DNA from: Flavobacterium sp. TR2
GTDB lineage: Bacteria > Bacteroidota > Bacteroidia > Flavobacteriales > Flavobacteriaceae
Assembly (NCBI RefSeq): GCF_025252405.1
Contig: NZ_CP104307.1
Span: 3,968,001-4,032,000, forward strand
Direction: 5' to 3'
DNA length: 64,000 bases
Part shown: positions 1-7,828 of the stretch, in pieces
Layout: each line of letters opens with the position of its first letter
How positions within the stretch are numbered: the first letter of the stretch is position 1
The notes under the pieces: generated by a model
The model's input: only the letters and a program-made list of their open reading frames with translations
Told to the model about the DNA's origin: nothing
Databases searched by the model: none
Program-made: the position numbers and the translations under genes

Positions 1-849
1 CGCTGCAATCGCACTGCTTACGTGAGCCGGCATTTCGATTTCTGGAATAACTTCAATTCCTTTTGCAGCTGCGTATTTTACGATTTCTTTTAATTCGTCT
101 TGAGTGAAAAATCCGCCGTAAGTTCCTTTTTCATCAGGATTTGTCGTTAATCTGGCATTCCAAGAAACATTTTCCTGATCTACCCTCCAAGCGCCAACTT
201 CTGTCAGTTTTGGATATTTTTTTATTTCGATTCTCCAGCCTTGATCGTCAACTAAATGCATATGCAAAACGTTCATTTTATGCGCTGCCAAACGATCGAT
301 TGTGGCTAAAACATAGTTTTTATCAAAGAAATGACGTGAAAAATCAAGCATTAAACCTCTCCATTTAAAACGAGGTTCATCAGTAATGGTCAAACTTGGA
401 ATCTGCCATTTTGCAGAAGTAATCGCAAATTTACTTTCGATGGCTTCAGGAAGCAATTGTCTAATGCTTTCTAAAGCGTATAAAAAACCATTATTTCCTT
501 TAGCAGAAATGACAATATTAGTTGGGTTAACATCCAAAACGTAAGCTTCATTCTTTAAGTTTGGATCTGTTTTTAATACAACATAATTACTCAAAGGAGC
601 TTTTGCGGTAACTTCTGGTTTCCATCCTGCAGCAGTTTCAAATTTTGATGCCAAAGCATTTGCGGCATCTTTTTGAAAATCGCCATTAACGACAAATTTG
701 GTATCTTTTGTAAATTCAAAAACACCCGTTTTTATCAGCGTTTGAGTCGGTTTTGGAATGATACGAATATCACTTTCTGTGTAAACTTTCTGCGCATTAA
801 CCGAGAAAATTGAAGTGAATACGGTTAATAGGAATAGTAATTTTTTCAT
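1..849 (-). CDS. GH20 beta-N-acetylhexosaminidase, N-terminal part (runs off the window)
   Basis: The first 283 residues of a secreted exo-beta-N-acetylhexosaminidase, which would remove terminal GlcNAc or GalNAc from glycans. Residues 1-20 form a signal peptide ending in NAQ. A GH20b-type alpha/beta domain follows, and from about residue 160 the (beta/alpha)8 barrel begins. The family motif HLVDDQGWR is visible near residues 200-210. The catalytic Asp-Glu pair lies further downstream, beyond position 1, and cannot be checked. It is the last visible gene of the minus-strand N-glycan cluster, separated from the glycosylasparaginase gene by a repeat-filled spacer, so it may be transcribed separately. 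Family assignment is firm; the glycan substrate is inferred from the neighbours. Confidence 0.93.
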   Translation of the reverse strand, partial: MKKLLFLLTVFTSIFSVNAQKVYTESDIRIIPKPTQTLIKTGVFEFTKDTKFVVNGDFQKDAANALASKFETAAGWKPEVTAKAPLSNYVVLKTDPNLKNEAYVLDVNPTNIVISAKGNNGFLYALESIRQLLPEAIESKFAITSAKWQIPSLTITDEPRFKWRGLMLDFSRHFFDKNYVLATIDRLAAHKMNVLHMHLVDDQGWRIEIKKYPKLTEVGAWRVDQENVSWNARLTTNPDEKGTYGGFFTQDELKEIVKYAAAKGIEVIPEIEMPAHVSSAIAA

Positions 850-1158
850 TATTTATTTTTTGGTTTCTCTAACAGTTACTTATAAAGCGACTTTTAGAGA
901 TGTAGTTTTTAGTTTTTGTTTGCCATCGTGAGGAACGAAGGATCACACTAGGAATTCCTCAAAGCAACTCGCCAATCTTTCGCGAGCTACTTGTGTGATC
1001 CTTCGTTCCTCAGGATGACAAAACTGTGTCGTTAAACTTTGTCAAAGTTTGAAACTTTGACAAAGTTCCCATCAAGCTATGTTATTTATTAAGAGTGAAA
1101 CGACTTTAAACACAATAAATTCTATGTTTCTATGTGTTTAAAAATTTCACGTCTAGTT
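850..1158. repeat. Intergenic inverted repeat plus two other dispersed repeats
   Basis: A 309-bp spacer with no credible gene. Positions 930-948 and 993-1011 form a perfect 19-bp inverted repeat that extends imperfectly to about 920-1020. Its right half (GATCCTTCGTTCCTC followed by GGATGAC) resembles sequence at 5740-5785. Next, 1034-1066 carries two head-to-head copies of a CTTTGTCAAAG-type motif, also seen at 36715-36743. Positions 1122-1138 match the CTATGTTTCTATGTGTT family found at 5620, 5856 and 46275. It could fold in RNA between the two genes, but there is no T-tract of a classical terminator. Confidence 0.75.
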
Positions 1159-2184
1159 TTATTTTTCCCAAGACATTTTAAATTTCGCGTCTTCCATTCT
1201 GTGGCCTTTCACATCATCAGAAACGGCGTAATTAAATCCTGATCTTAAGCTGTAACCTGCATATTCACCGTTTTTGTTCAAAGCAATAAAACCAACTTGC
1301 AGGTATTCCATGTCTTTGTGGTTTTTGTGTTTGTTATAAATGCGCTCTGTGATTTCTTTACAAGCATCAAAAGGAGATTTTCCTTGACGCATTAATTCGA
1401 CCACCATCGCGCTTCCAGCCGTTCTAATGACTGCCTCTCCCAAGCCTGTTGCAGCAGCAGCTCCCACTTCGTTGTCCAAGAAAAGACCCGCGCCGATTAT
1501 TGGGGAGTCACCGACGCGTCCGTGCATTTTCCAAGCCGCACCGCTCGTGGTACATCCGCCCGAAAGATTGCCCTCTTGGTCTAACATTAGCATGCTTATG
1601 GTATCGTGATTTTCTATATTAATAACTGGTTTGTATTTAGAATCTTCCAGCCATTTTTTCCAGTCTTTTTCAGATTCGGGAGTCAGTAAATTTTCTACTT
1701 TAAATCCTTCTGACAAAGCAAACTGCAATGCGCCTTGTCCCGCTAACATAACGTGAGGCGTATTTTGCAGCACTCTTTTTGCAACAGAAATAGGGTGCAT
1801 AATTCCTTCTAAGAAACAAACAGACCCACAATTGCTATTGTGATCCATGATGCAGGCATCAAGAGTCACTTTTCCTTCGCGATCTGGATATCCTCCATAA
1901 CCCACGCTTCGCACATTCGGATCGGCTTCAGGAATTTTCATTCCCGCTTCGATTGCGTCAAGAGCTGATTTTCCTTCTTTTAAGTTTTTCCACGATTCTT
2001 TATTCGCAGGCAAACCGTGATTCCATGTCGAAATAATAACCGGTTTTTGCTGCTTTTTTTCTTTTGATTCTGGGGCTGTTTCCTCATTTTCATGATTTGC
2101 AGCAAATCCGCTTACGCCTAAAACAGAACTTATAGCTAAGGTGCCTAAGGTTGTTTTCTTTATAAAATCTCTTCTATTTGACAT
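1159..2184 (-). CDS. N4-(beta-N-acetylglucosaminyl)-L-asparaginase (glycosylasparaginase)
   Basis: An Ntn-hydrolase that cleaves the amide bond between GlcNAc and asparagine, the last step in N-glycoprotein breakdown. From the chosen start the protein is 341 residues. It opens with a Tat-type signal (NRRDFIKK, then a hydrophobic stretch to about residue 28), as in the secreted enzyme of Elizabethkingia (Flavobacterium) meningoseptica. The autocleavage site is HDT at residues 193-195; Thr195 would become the N-terminal nucleophile of the beta chain. The downstream RVGDSPIIGAG and GAAAATGLGE segments are typical of the family. An in-frame ATG 33 bp upstream (2217) exists, but starting at 2184 puts the twin arginines at residues 4-5, as expected. 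It lies 90 bp after the GHL10 gene on the same strand. Confidence 0.95.
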   Translation of the reverse strand: MSNRRDFIKKTTLGTLAISSVLGVSGFAANHENEETAPESKEKKQQKPVIISTWNHGLPANKESWKNLKEGKSALDAIEAGMKIPEADPNVRSVGYGGYPDREGKVTLDACIMDHNSNCGSVCFLEGIMHPISVAKRVLQNTPHVMLAGQGALQFALSEGFKVENLLTPESEKDWKKWLEDSKYKPVINIENHDTISMLMLDQEGNLSGGCTTSGAAWKMHGRVGDSPIIGAGLFLDNEVGAAAATGLGEAVIRTAGSAMVVELMRQGKSPFDACKEITERIYNKHKNHKDMEYLQVGFIALNKNGEYAGYSLRSGFNYAVSDDVKGHRMEDAKFKMSWEK

Positions 2185-2274
2185 TTCTTTTGGTTTAAAT
2201 TCAACTTTCAAAAACAAAATGTTCTTAATGTTGCTAAATTAATCAGTAATACTTTTTAATCCCAGTAAAATCGA

Positions 2275-3375
2275 CTACAAGGTAGATTTTACTGCTGCAA
2301 TTGTTTTTAAATTACTATCTGATAAAGCATTTCCGTCAAAAAATGAAACTCCCGTAGCACCATTTTTCTTAGCCAGCAAAATCGCTTCTTTCAATTCTGC
2401 ATCCGATTTTAATCCTGGAATGTAGATTCCTGTATTTACTTTCGTCTGTTTTCCTTCCAAATCGGCTACACCTTGCTTGGTTGCATAACCAACCCAGTCA
2501 ATTTCTTCATCGTAAAAACTATGGTAAATCATTGGATATACTTCGTCAATATTCCATTTATCCCAACGCTGGCGCACCATGTGGTCTGCCATTTCTGGAT
2601 AAGGAAATACTGCTGCCGTTAGTTTTTTATTGTGTTTATGAGCGATTTTATATGCATCATCAACCACGGCTTTTACGGCATTCAATCTGAAGTTTTTCCA
2701 CTCCATATCAATAGAAGTATTGTGGCTATTTTTTGGATTTTTGTGATGTTCTTTTTCGAATTTGCTTACGCAGGCATCACAATAACAGAAATCAAATTGA
2801 GGCAATTCTACATCCTGAACCAAATTATACTTTGGCAATAAACTGATTGGCAAGAAAATATCTGGGAAGCGAATGTAGTCTAAATGTACGCTTTCGATTC
2901 CTTCAACTTTTGCCAGACCTTCAACTAACCCTAAAACGTGATTTCTAGATTCTTCTCTGGTTGGACAAAGCCATTGGTAATAATCTACATACGGACGGTT
3001 GTCAAAGCAAGATTTTCCTTCTTTGCTTACTTGGTACCAATCTGGGTGCTGCAAGGCAACTGAATCATTTGGGCGGTTCATTGCCATAATCCAAGCGTGA
3101 ACTTTTAGTCCTTCTTTTTTTGCAAGAGGCACTAATCTTTCCAATAGTTTCGGATCAGTTTGGGTGTTAATTAAAACTTCGTCAATTCCGCCGTCTTTGT
3201 ATTTTTTGAATTCTTTTGAATAATCTGCATCCGATTTTTTAGCGTCGGCAGTGGTCCAAACGCCAAAAATGAATTTACCGTTTTCTTCTGCTTTAGCATC
3301 TTTTTGTCCGCATGAGAATAAACTCAGTGAAAGCGCAAGAACTACAATCTTTGAAAAGTTCTGTAACTTATTCAT
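2275..3375 (-). CDS. GHL10-type glycoside hydrolase-like lipoprotein
   Basis: A lipoprotein with an LSLFSCG lipobox about 23 residues in, followed by a TIM-barrel resembling the glycosyl-hydrolase-like 10 family (PF02638). Visible hallmarks are FGVWTTAD at the barrel start, VHAWIMAMNRP, the strand-4 motif HLDYIRFP, and a late strand ending YPMIYH. Family members attack varied glycans, and the substrate here cannot be read from the sequence. The start is placed at MNKLQ, 18 bp inside the longest open frame; it still overlaps the preceding CBM9-like gene by 8 bp, which implies translational coupling. Its place between the CBM9-like gene and the glycosylasparaginase gene suggests a step in N-glycan trimming. 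A cysteine-rich loop (CYCDACV) may bind metal. The fold is well supported; the function is open. Confidence 0.8.
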   Translation of the reverse strand: MNKLQNFSKIVVLALSLSLFSCGQKDAKAEENGKFIFGVWTTADAKKSDADYSKEFKKYKDGGIDEVLINTQTDPKLLERLVPLAKKEGLKVHAWIMAMNRPNDSVALQHPDWYQVSKEGKSCFDNRPYVDYYQWLCPTREESRNHVLGLVEGLAKVEGIESVHLDYIRFPDIFLPISLLPKYNLVQDVELPQFDFCYCDACVSKFEKEHHKNPKNSHNTSIDMEWKNFRLNAVKAVVDDAYKIAHKHNKKLTAAVFPYPEMADHMVRQRWDKWNIDEVYPMIYHSFYDEEIDWVGYATKQGVADLEGKQTKVNTGIYIPGLKSDAELKEAILLAKKNGATGVSFFDGNALSDSNLKTIAAVKSTL

Positions 3376-4438
3376 TCGTAATAATTTTACCATCTTCTTT
3401 AATTATTAAGGTTTTGTTTGAAAAAGGACTCTTTACCAAGATATTAAATCCGGATGAATGATTTTCTAAAACTGGTTTTAAAGTCTTTCCGTCAATAACT
3501 ATATTTTTTTTACTGATGCTTTGCAGTGATTTTACCCAAGTTTTATTCTTTTCGAAATATCTTTTTTGAGCACGGTATAAAGTGTAAAGCTCCCATTTTA
3601 CTTTTTCTTCCTGCGGAATTGTAAATTTATCGTTGCTTTCTTTTGAAGAAAAATATACATAAGCCCATTTTTCAGGCTCATGCATATTGATGACTCCCAT
3701 AGGCGACCAAACCCAATTGTATTCTGGGAGAAACTTTCCTTCTGAATCTTTTTTGCGTTCGTATTTTCCGTCGATAACCGAATGCTGCCAATTTACCCTA
3801 GAGAAATTGACTCTCCAAAACTTATCTTTCGGAACAATATTATCAAAATAGGATGTTTTATAAACTGACCACGGAATGGCAATTTCTAATGTCCAGCCTT
3901 TATCGGTATCTGAAGTATTGTTCAGAGTTCCGTCAATCTTTACCGCCGATTTTAAACCTGTAATATTCCAGTCGTTTAAAACCGTGTTTTTTTCGCGGTA
4001 AGGTTTATTGATGAATAGATCCCAAGCCGTGTTTAGCGCATTGATTTCCAATTCATAATAATTGTGCGTGTCGTTATCCGGATCAATAAAAACCTCAAAA
4101 TCATTATTATAAAAAATAATTGTATCGCGCTGTTTTAGATTTGCCCAAACGTGCGGCTCTTCCATTTTTGCCAAGATATAGTAGTAATTATCGTCCCAGA
4201 GCATTTTTACCTGTGTGTTGTATTTTGGTTTTTCAACACCTTCTATGTCGACAAAAGGAGTTGTCCAAGATGCTTTCTCCCAAGCTTTGTCTGCTCCATC
4301 ACCGTCGATAACAATCTCTTGAGAAGTTTTATACGCAATATAACTTTTCGGTTCAACCGGTTTTTCAGCTTGCGCATAAGCCAACAGCGAAAAAAACGTA
4401 ACGGCTAGGGACAACAATTTACCTCTACTATGCATCAT
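3368..4438 (-). CDS. Secreted CBM9-like carbohydrate-binding protein
   Basis: A 356-residue exported protein with a signal peptide of about 23 residues (ending AYAQA). The body matches the family 9-like carbohydrate-binding fold (PF06452): the opening IVIDGDGADKAWEKA, the DDNYYYILAKMEEPHVWA strand pair, then FYNNDFEVFIDPDNDTHNYYELE and the conserved EIAIPWSVY. No catalytic motif is seen. Such proteins are often periplasmic or outer-membrane partners of glycosidases. It starts in the stop codon of the GH130 gene (TAATG overlap) and overlaps the GHL10 gene at its own 3' end, so the three are clearly one transcription unit. The C-terminal 110 residues have no recognisable domain. Binding of a glycan is inferred, not shown. 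Confidence 0.82.
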   Translation of the reverse strand: MMHSRGKLLSLAVTFFSLLAYAQAEKPVEPKSYIAYKTSQEIVIDGDGADKAWEKASWTTPFVDIEGVEKPKYNTQVKMLWDDNYYYILAKMEEPHVWANLKQRDTIIFYNNDFEVFIDPDNDTHNYYELEINALNTAWDLFINKPYREKNTVLNDWNITGLKSAVKIDGTLNNTSDTDKGWTLEIAIPWSVYKTSYFDNIVPKDKFWRVNFSRVNWQHSVIDGKYERKKDSEGKFLPEYNWVWSPMGVINMHEPEKWAYVYFSSKESNDKFTIPQEEKVKWELYTLYRAQKRYFEKNKTWVKSLQSISKKNIVIDGKTLKPVLENHSSGFNILVKSPFSNKTLIIKEDGKIITNE

Positions 4439-5403
4439 TATAAACTATTATCTTTTGTAAATTGGATTACTTCACTCAGTTTTCCGAAAGCGATTGCTAC
4501 GTGAGTATCTGCCGCACCGTAGTAAACTGCTAATTTATCTTCTTCAATATCATGCAAAGCTGCGCAAGGGAAAACTACATTTGGAACGTCTCCAACCATT
4601 TCATACGTTTCTGCTGGTCCTAATAAATAAGGCTGTGTTCTGTATTTTACCTGATCTGGCGAATCAATATATAAAAGCGCTGAACCCATTGCATAACGGA
4701 AACCGTTGCAAGTATTGATCACTCCGTGGTAAATCATTAGCCAGCCTTCGTCTGTCAAGATTGGAATTGGCCCTGCTCCCACTTTTGTGCACTGCCAAGC
4801 GCTTTGCTCAAACGGACTTGGTTTCATGACCAATCTGTGTTCTCCCCAATATTTCATGTCTGGGCTATAGCTGATCCAAATATCTCCGAATGGCGTGTGT
4901 CCGTTATCACTTGGGCGGCTTAACATGGCATATTTTCCATTGATTTTCTGTGGAAATAAAACCCCGTTTCTGTTGAATGGCAAAAAGGCATTTTCGCATT
5001 GGAAAAATTCTTTAAAATCGAAAGTATAGCCAATTCCAATCGTTGGTCCGTTGTAACCGTTGCACCACGTAATCCAGTAACGGTCTTCAATCCAAACCAC
5101 ACGAGGGTCGTATTTATAAGCAGATTCGATCATTTCTGTATTTCCAGCCTGCATTACAATTGGCTCGTGGTTAATTTCCCAATTGATGCCATCTTTACTG
5201 AAACCAGCAAAAATATTCATTTGAACTGCTTTATTATCACATCTGAAAACCCCAGCATATCCGTCTCCAAAAGGTACAACTGCACTATTGAATATACTGT
5301 TTGATGAAGGAATCGAATATCTGTCGATAATTGGATTCTCAGAATATCTCCACATTACATCTTTACTGTTTTCGGGTCTGTCTTGCCAAGGAATAGTACT
5401 CAT
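4438..5403 (-). CDS. GH130 beta-1,4-mannosyl phosphorylase/hydrolase-like protein
   Basis: A 321-residue five-bladed beta-propeller enzyme of family GH130. Visible features are the blade motif WRYSENPII near the start, [18 protein letters not shown] carrying the conserved Asp-Pro-Arg of the catalytic region, [24 protein letters not shown], and the YHGV and YYGAADTH segments. There is no signal peptide, so it should act in the cytoplasm on imported disaccharide. GH130 enzymes from gut Bacteroides phosphorolyse beta-1,4-Man-GlcNAc from the N-glycan core to mannose 1-phosphate and GlcNAc, and the GH92, GH20 and glycosylasparaginase neighbours make that the favoured reaction. Other beta-mannosides cannot be excluded. 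It is the first gene after a 525-bp repeat-rich spacer and overlaps the next gene by one base. Confidence 0.88.
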   Translation of the reverse strand: MSTIPWQDRPENSKDVMWRYSENPIIDRYSIPSSNSIFNSAVVPFGDGYAGVFRCDNKAVQMNIFAGFSKDGINWEINHEPIVMQAGNTEMIESAYKYDPRVVWIEDRYWITWCNGYNGPTIGIGYTFDFKEFFQCENAFLPFNRNGVLFPQKINGKYAMLSRPSDNGHTPFGDIWISYSPDMKYWGEHRLVMKPSPFEQSAWQCTKVGAGPIPILTDEGWLMIYHGVINTCNGFRYAMGSALLYIDSPDQVKYRTQPYLLGPAETYEMVGDVPNVVFPCAALHDIEEDKLAVYYGAADTHVAIAFGKLSEVIQFTKDNSL

Positions 5404-5928
5404 ATTTTTGTTTTTTTTATTTATTAGATTTTTGTTTTTGTTTTTTCAACACATAGAGACATAGTTTTACTTTGTCTATAAAAGGCGTTTCACTTGTTTA
5501 AATAAACATAGCGTTACCGCCAATCTTGCGTTCCCGTAGTTGAAACTATGGGCTATGTTCACAGCTCTATGTGTGAGAAACTAGTTTCTTTCTTTTTCCT
5601 TTTTAAGAATCAAAAAAATCTATGTTTCTATGTGTTTAAATTTTTTTAACTACTATTTTTTCATTTCGAAAAAGTAAACCCTAGTAATAGTGAATAGAAC
5701 ATATAAATCTCTCCAAAAAACTCCATCACGTTAGTCGCCAATCTTTGTAGAGTTACTTGCGGAGATTCCTCGTTCCTCGGAATGACAAAACTGAGTCGAA
5801 TACCTATGTGTTAGAAACTAGTTTCTTTCTCTTATCTTTTTCAAAGTGAAAAAATCTATGTTTCTATGTGTTTAAATTTTTATCTCAATTAAAGAAATCT
5901 TGCTTCTAAAATCTTTCTCCTCTCTAAT
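5404..5928. repeat. Repeat-filled spacer between symporter and GH130 genes
   Basis: A 525-bp stretch without a gene. Positions 5448-5464 (AACACATAGAGACATAG) pair with 5620-5636 (CTATGTTTCTATGTGTT), giving a 189-bp inverted repeat; 5856-5872 repeats the right arm. Between the arms, about 5484-5560, lies a worn copy of the GTTGAAAC hairpin family (CCCGTAGTTGAAACTATGGG). Positions 5740-5785 resemble the inverted repeat at 930-1011. I see no promoter box of the TAnnTTTG type on the minus strand here, so GH130 expression may depend on read-through from the symporter. Confidence 0.7.
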
Positions 5929-7806
5929 CTACTCTTCAATCTTCCTCACTCGATCCAGCCAAGTAAACTTCAACACTGTCGTTGTCACTAAAAAAACCGC
6001 CAATGCCACTAATGCTTTTGGATAATCTCTAATGATAAAGTAAATCGGAAGCAGAATCATACTTGACTGCCAAACAATACCAATTGCACAATTCATCATA
6101 TCTAAATAGAAATCATTATTTTTTTGGAAAGACTGATCTTCCGCCTTTAATTGCTTGTAAACTGGATTCCAAAATCCCCATGGTCTAACATTGCTGTAGA
6201 AAGATTTGAGAACCTCCATATCTGTTGGTTTGCTTAGATAAGTTCCTAAAAAACAGCCTAAAATTGAGAATCCGAAAATTAAAGGAAATAGATAAATTGA
6301 AGGCACCTCTGATAGCTGATGCAAAAATGTTCCAGAAGCTAAATTTCCTTTATTCTGATCTAAAATAAATTGAAGAGAAGCAGCAACAAGTCCTCCAACC
6401 ATTCCCCAGAAATAACCCCATCCGTTGAAACGCCACCAAATCCATTTTAAGAAGTTGGCTGCAACATAACCTCCATATAAAGCACTTGTAATCCAAAGGG
6501 TTAATGAGTTGATCGAATCTGCAAAGAATCCCATGAAAACTCCTAGACCAACAACCAAGAAAGAAGAAATCTGACTTACTTTGATATAATGTTTGTTTGA
6601 AGCAACAGGCTTAAAATATTTTTTATAAATATCATTTACAATATAAGCTGGTCCTGCATTTACGAAAGCCGAGAATCCAGACATGAACGCCGCTAATAAA
6701 CCTGCTAGAAGAATTCCTTTAATACCGACAGGGATATAAAGATTGACTACTTTTGGCATTAATAATTCTAAATCTGCACCTGTCAGATTAACGTTTGCAT
6801 TTAATTCTGGCGCTAGATTTACCAATGCAATCACTACAATTCCTGTAATCAATAAATATCTAGGAATAAATAAAATCAAGTTGGTAAAACCGCTCATGTA
6901 AGCCGCTTCTTTTACCGATTTTGTAGAAAGAACACGCTGCAAATCGTAACTTGGTGTTGGTCCCGCAACGCTGGCAAAAAATCCTTTGAATAAAGTCATT
7001 CCGATAAAAGCACCAAACATTTTATAGCCTTCCGTATCAATTAATCTGTTGAAAGTTTCAAATTTATCGCTCCATTGCGTTTCAAATTCCCATCCAAAGA
7101 AAACATTTTTCCATTCTGGCGTAATTACCGAATTAATCTGAACATCTGTATAATTTACGAATGCATAACCAGCGATTAAAATTCCAGCAACAATCATGAT
7201 TAAATATTGCACAACCTCAGTCGCCACAACAGAAAACATTCCGCCTTTAACGGTATAAATTGTAGTCAAAAATATAATTAGCAATGCATAAGACTGTTCT
7301 GATGTTAAGAAAACGCCGCCATTCATATGAACCGTTAGATCCCACGGAAGAATAATAGTCACAAATTTCCCGATTCCGACAAAAAAATAAGCGATGAAGC
7401 CAATTGTAGAAATAATTGCAAAAATCGCCACAATAATATGGGATGCTTTTCCTGCCTTATCACTTCCAAAACGAGTGAGGATCCACTCAGAACCTGTCAT
7501 TACTTTTGATCGTCTAATCCAAATAGCGAGGAACATCATGACAAAAATCTGATTCCATATTGGCCAAAGCCACATAAACATGAAACTTTTTACGCCATAT
7601 AAAAACAAAACTCCAATCATCCAGGAAGTGCCTGAAACATCAAACATTCCAGAGCCGTTGCTCAATCCTAAAAAATACCATTTGATGGATTTCCCGCCAA
7701 GGAAATAATCATCTAGCCCTTTTGATGCTTTCCTTGAAATCCAGATTCCAATACCGACCGAGAGTACGATATAAATTAAAATGATTGATACGTCAATAAT
7801 GTTCAT
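5929..7806 (-). CDS. Sodium:solute symporter (SSS family sugar transporter)
   Basis: A 625-residue inner-membrane transporter with about 14 hydrophobic helices, the usual count for SGLT-like members. Typical elements are the N-terminal IDVSIILIYIVLSVGIGIWISRK helix followed by DDYFLGGKSIKWYFLGLS, the GLSNGSGMFD substrate region, and the LLAGLLAAFMSGFSAFVNAG helix. It would import a sugar with sodium. It sits 22 bp after the GH92 mannosidase gene and upstream of the GH130 phosphorylase gene, so mannose or Man-GlcNAc is the likely cargo, though this is inference from position. The locus has no SusC/SusD in the window, so outer-membrane entry must rely on other genes or diffusion. Confidence 0.9.
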   Translation of the reverse strand: MNIIDVSIILIYIVLSVGIGIWISRKASKGLDDYFLGGKSIKWYFLGLSNGSGMFDVSGTSWMIGVLFLYGVKSFMFMWLWPIWNQIFVMMFLAIWIRRSKVMTGSEWILTRFGSDKAGKASHIIVAIFAIISTIGFIAYFFVGIGKFVTIILPWDLTVHMNGGVFLTSEQSYALLIIFLTTIYTVKGGMFSVVATEVVQYLIMIVAGILIAGYAFVNYTDVQINSVITPEWKNVFFGWEFETQWSDKFETFNRLIDTEGYKMFGAFIGMTLFKGFFASVAGPTPSYDLQRVLSTKSVKEAAYMSGFTNLILFIPRYLLITGIVVIALVNLAPELNANVNLTGADLELLMPKVVNLYIPVGIKGILLAGLLAAFMSGFSAFVNAGPAYIVNDIYKKYFKPVASNKHYIKVSQISSFLVVGLGVFMGFFADSINSLTLWITSALYGGYVAANFLKWIWWRFNGWGYFWGMVGGLVAASLQFILDQNKGNLASGTFLHQLSEVPSIYLFPLIFGFSILGCFLGTYLSKPTDMEVLKSFYSNVRPWGFWNPVYKQLKAEDQSFQKNNDFYLDMMNCAIGIVWQSSMILLPIYFIIRDYPKALVALAVFLVTTTVLKFTWLDRVRKIEE

Positions 7807-7828
7807 TAAATTATTTGTTTTGAATTAG

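Noticed and set aside
5404..5928. A riboswitch or other structured leader before GH130
   Set aside because: The structure present is explained by dispersed inverted repeats; no known riboswitch pattern was recognised.
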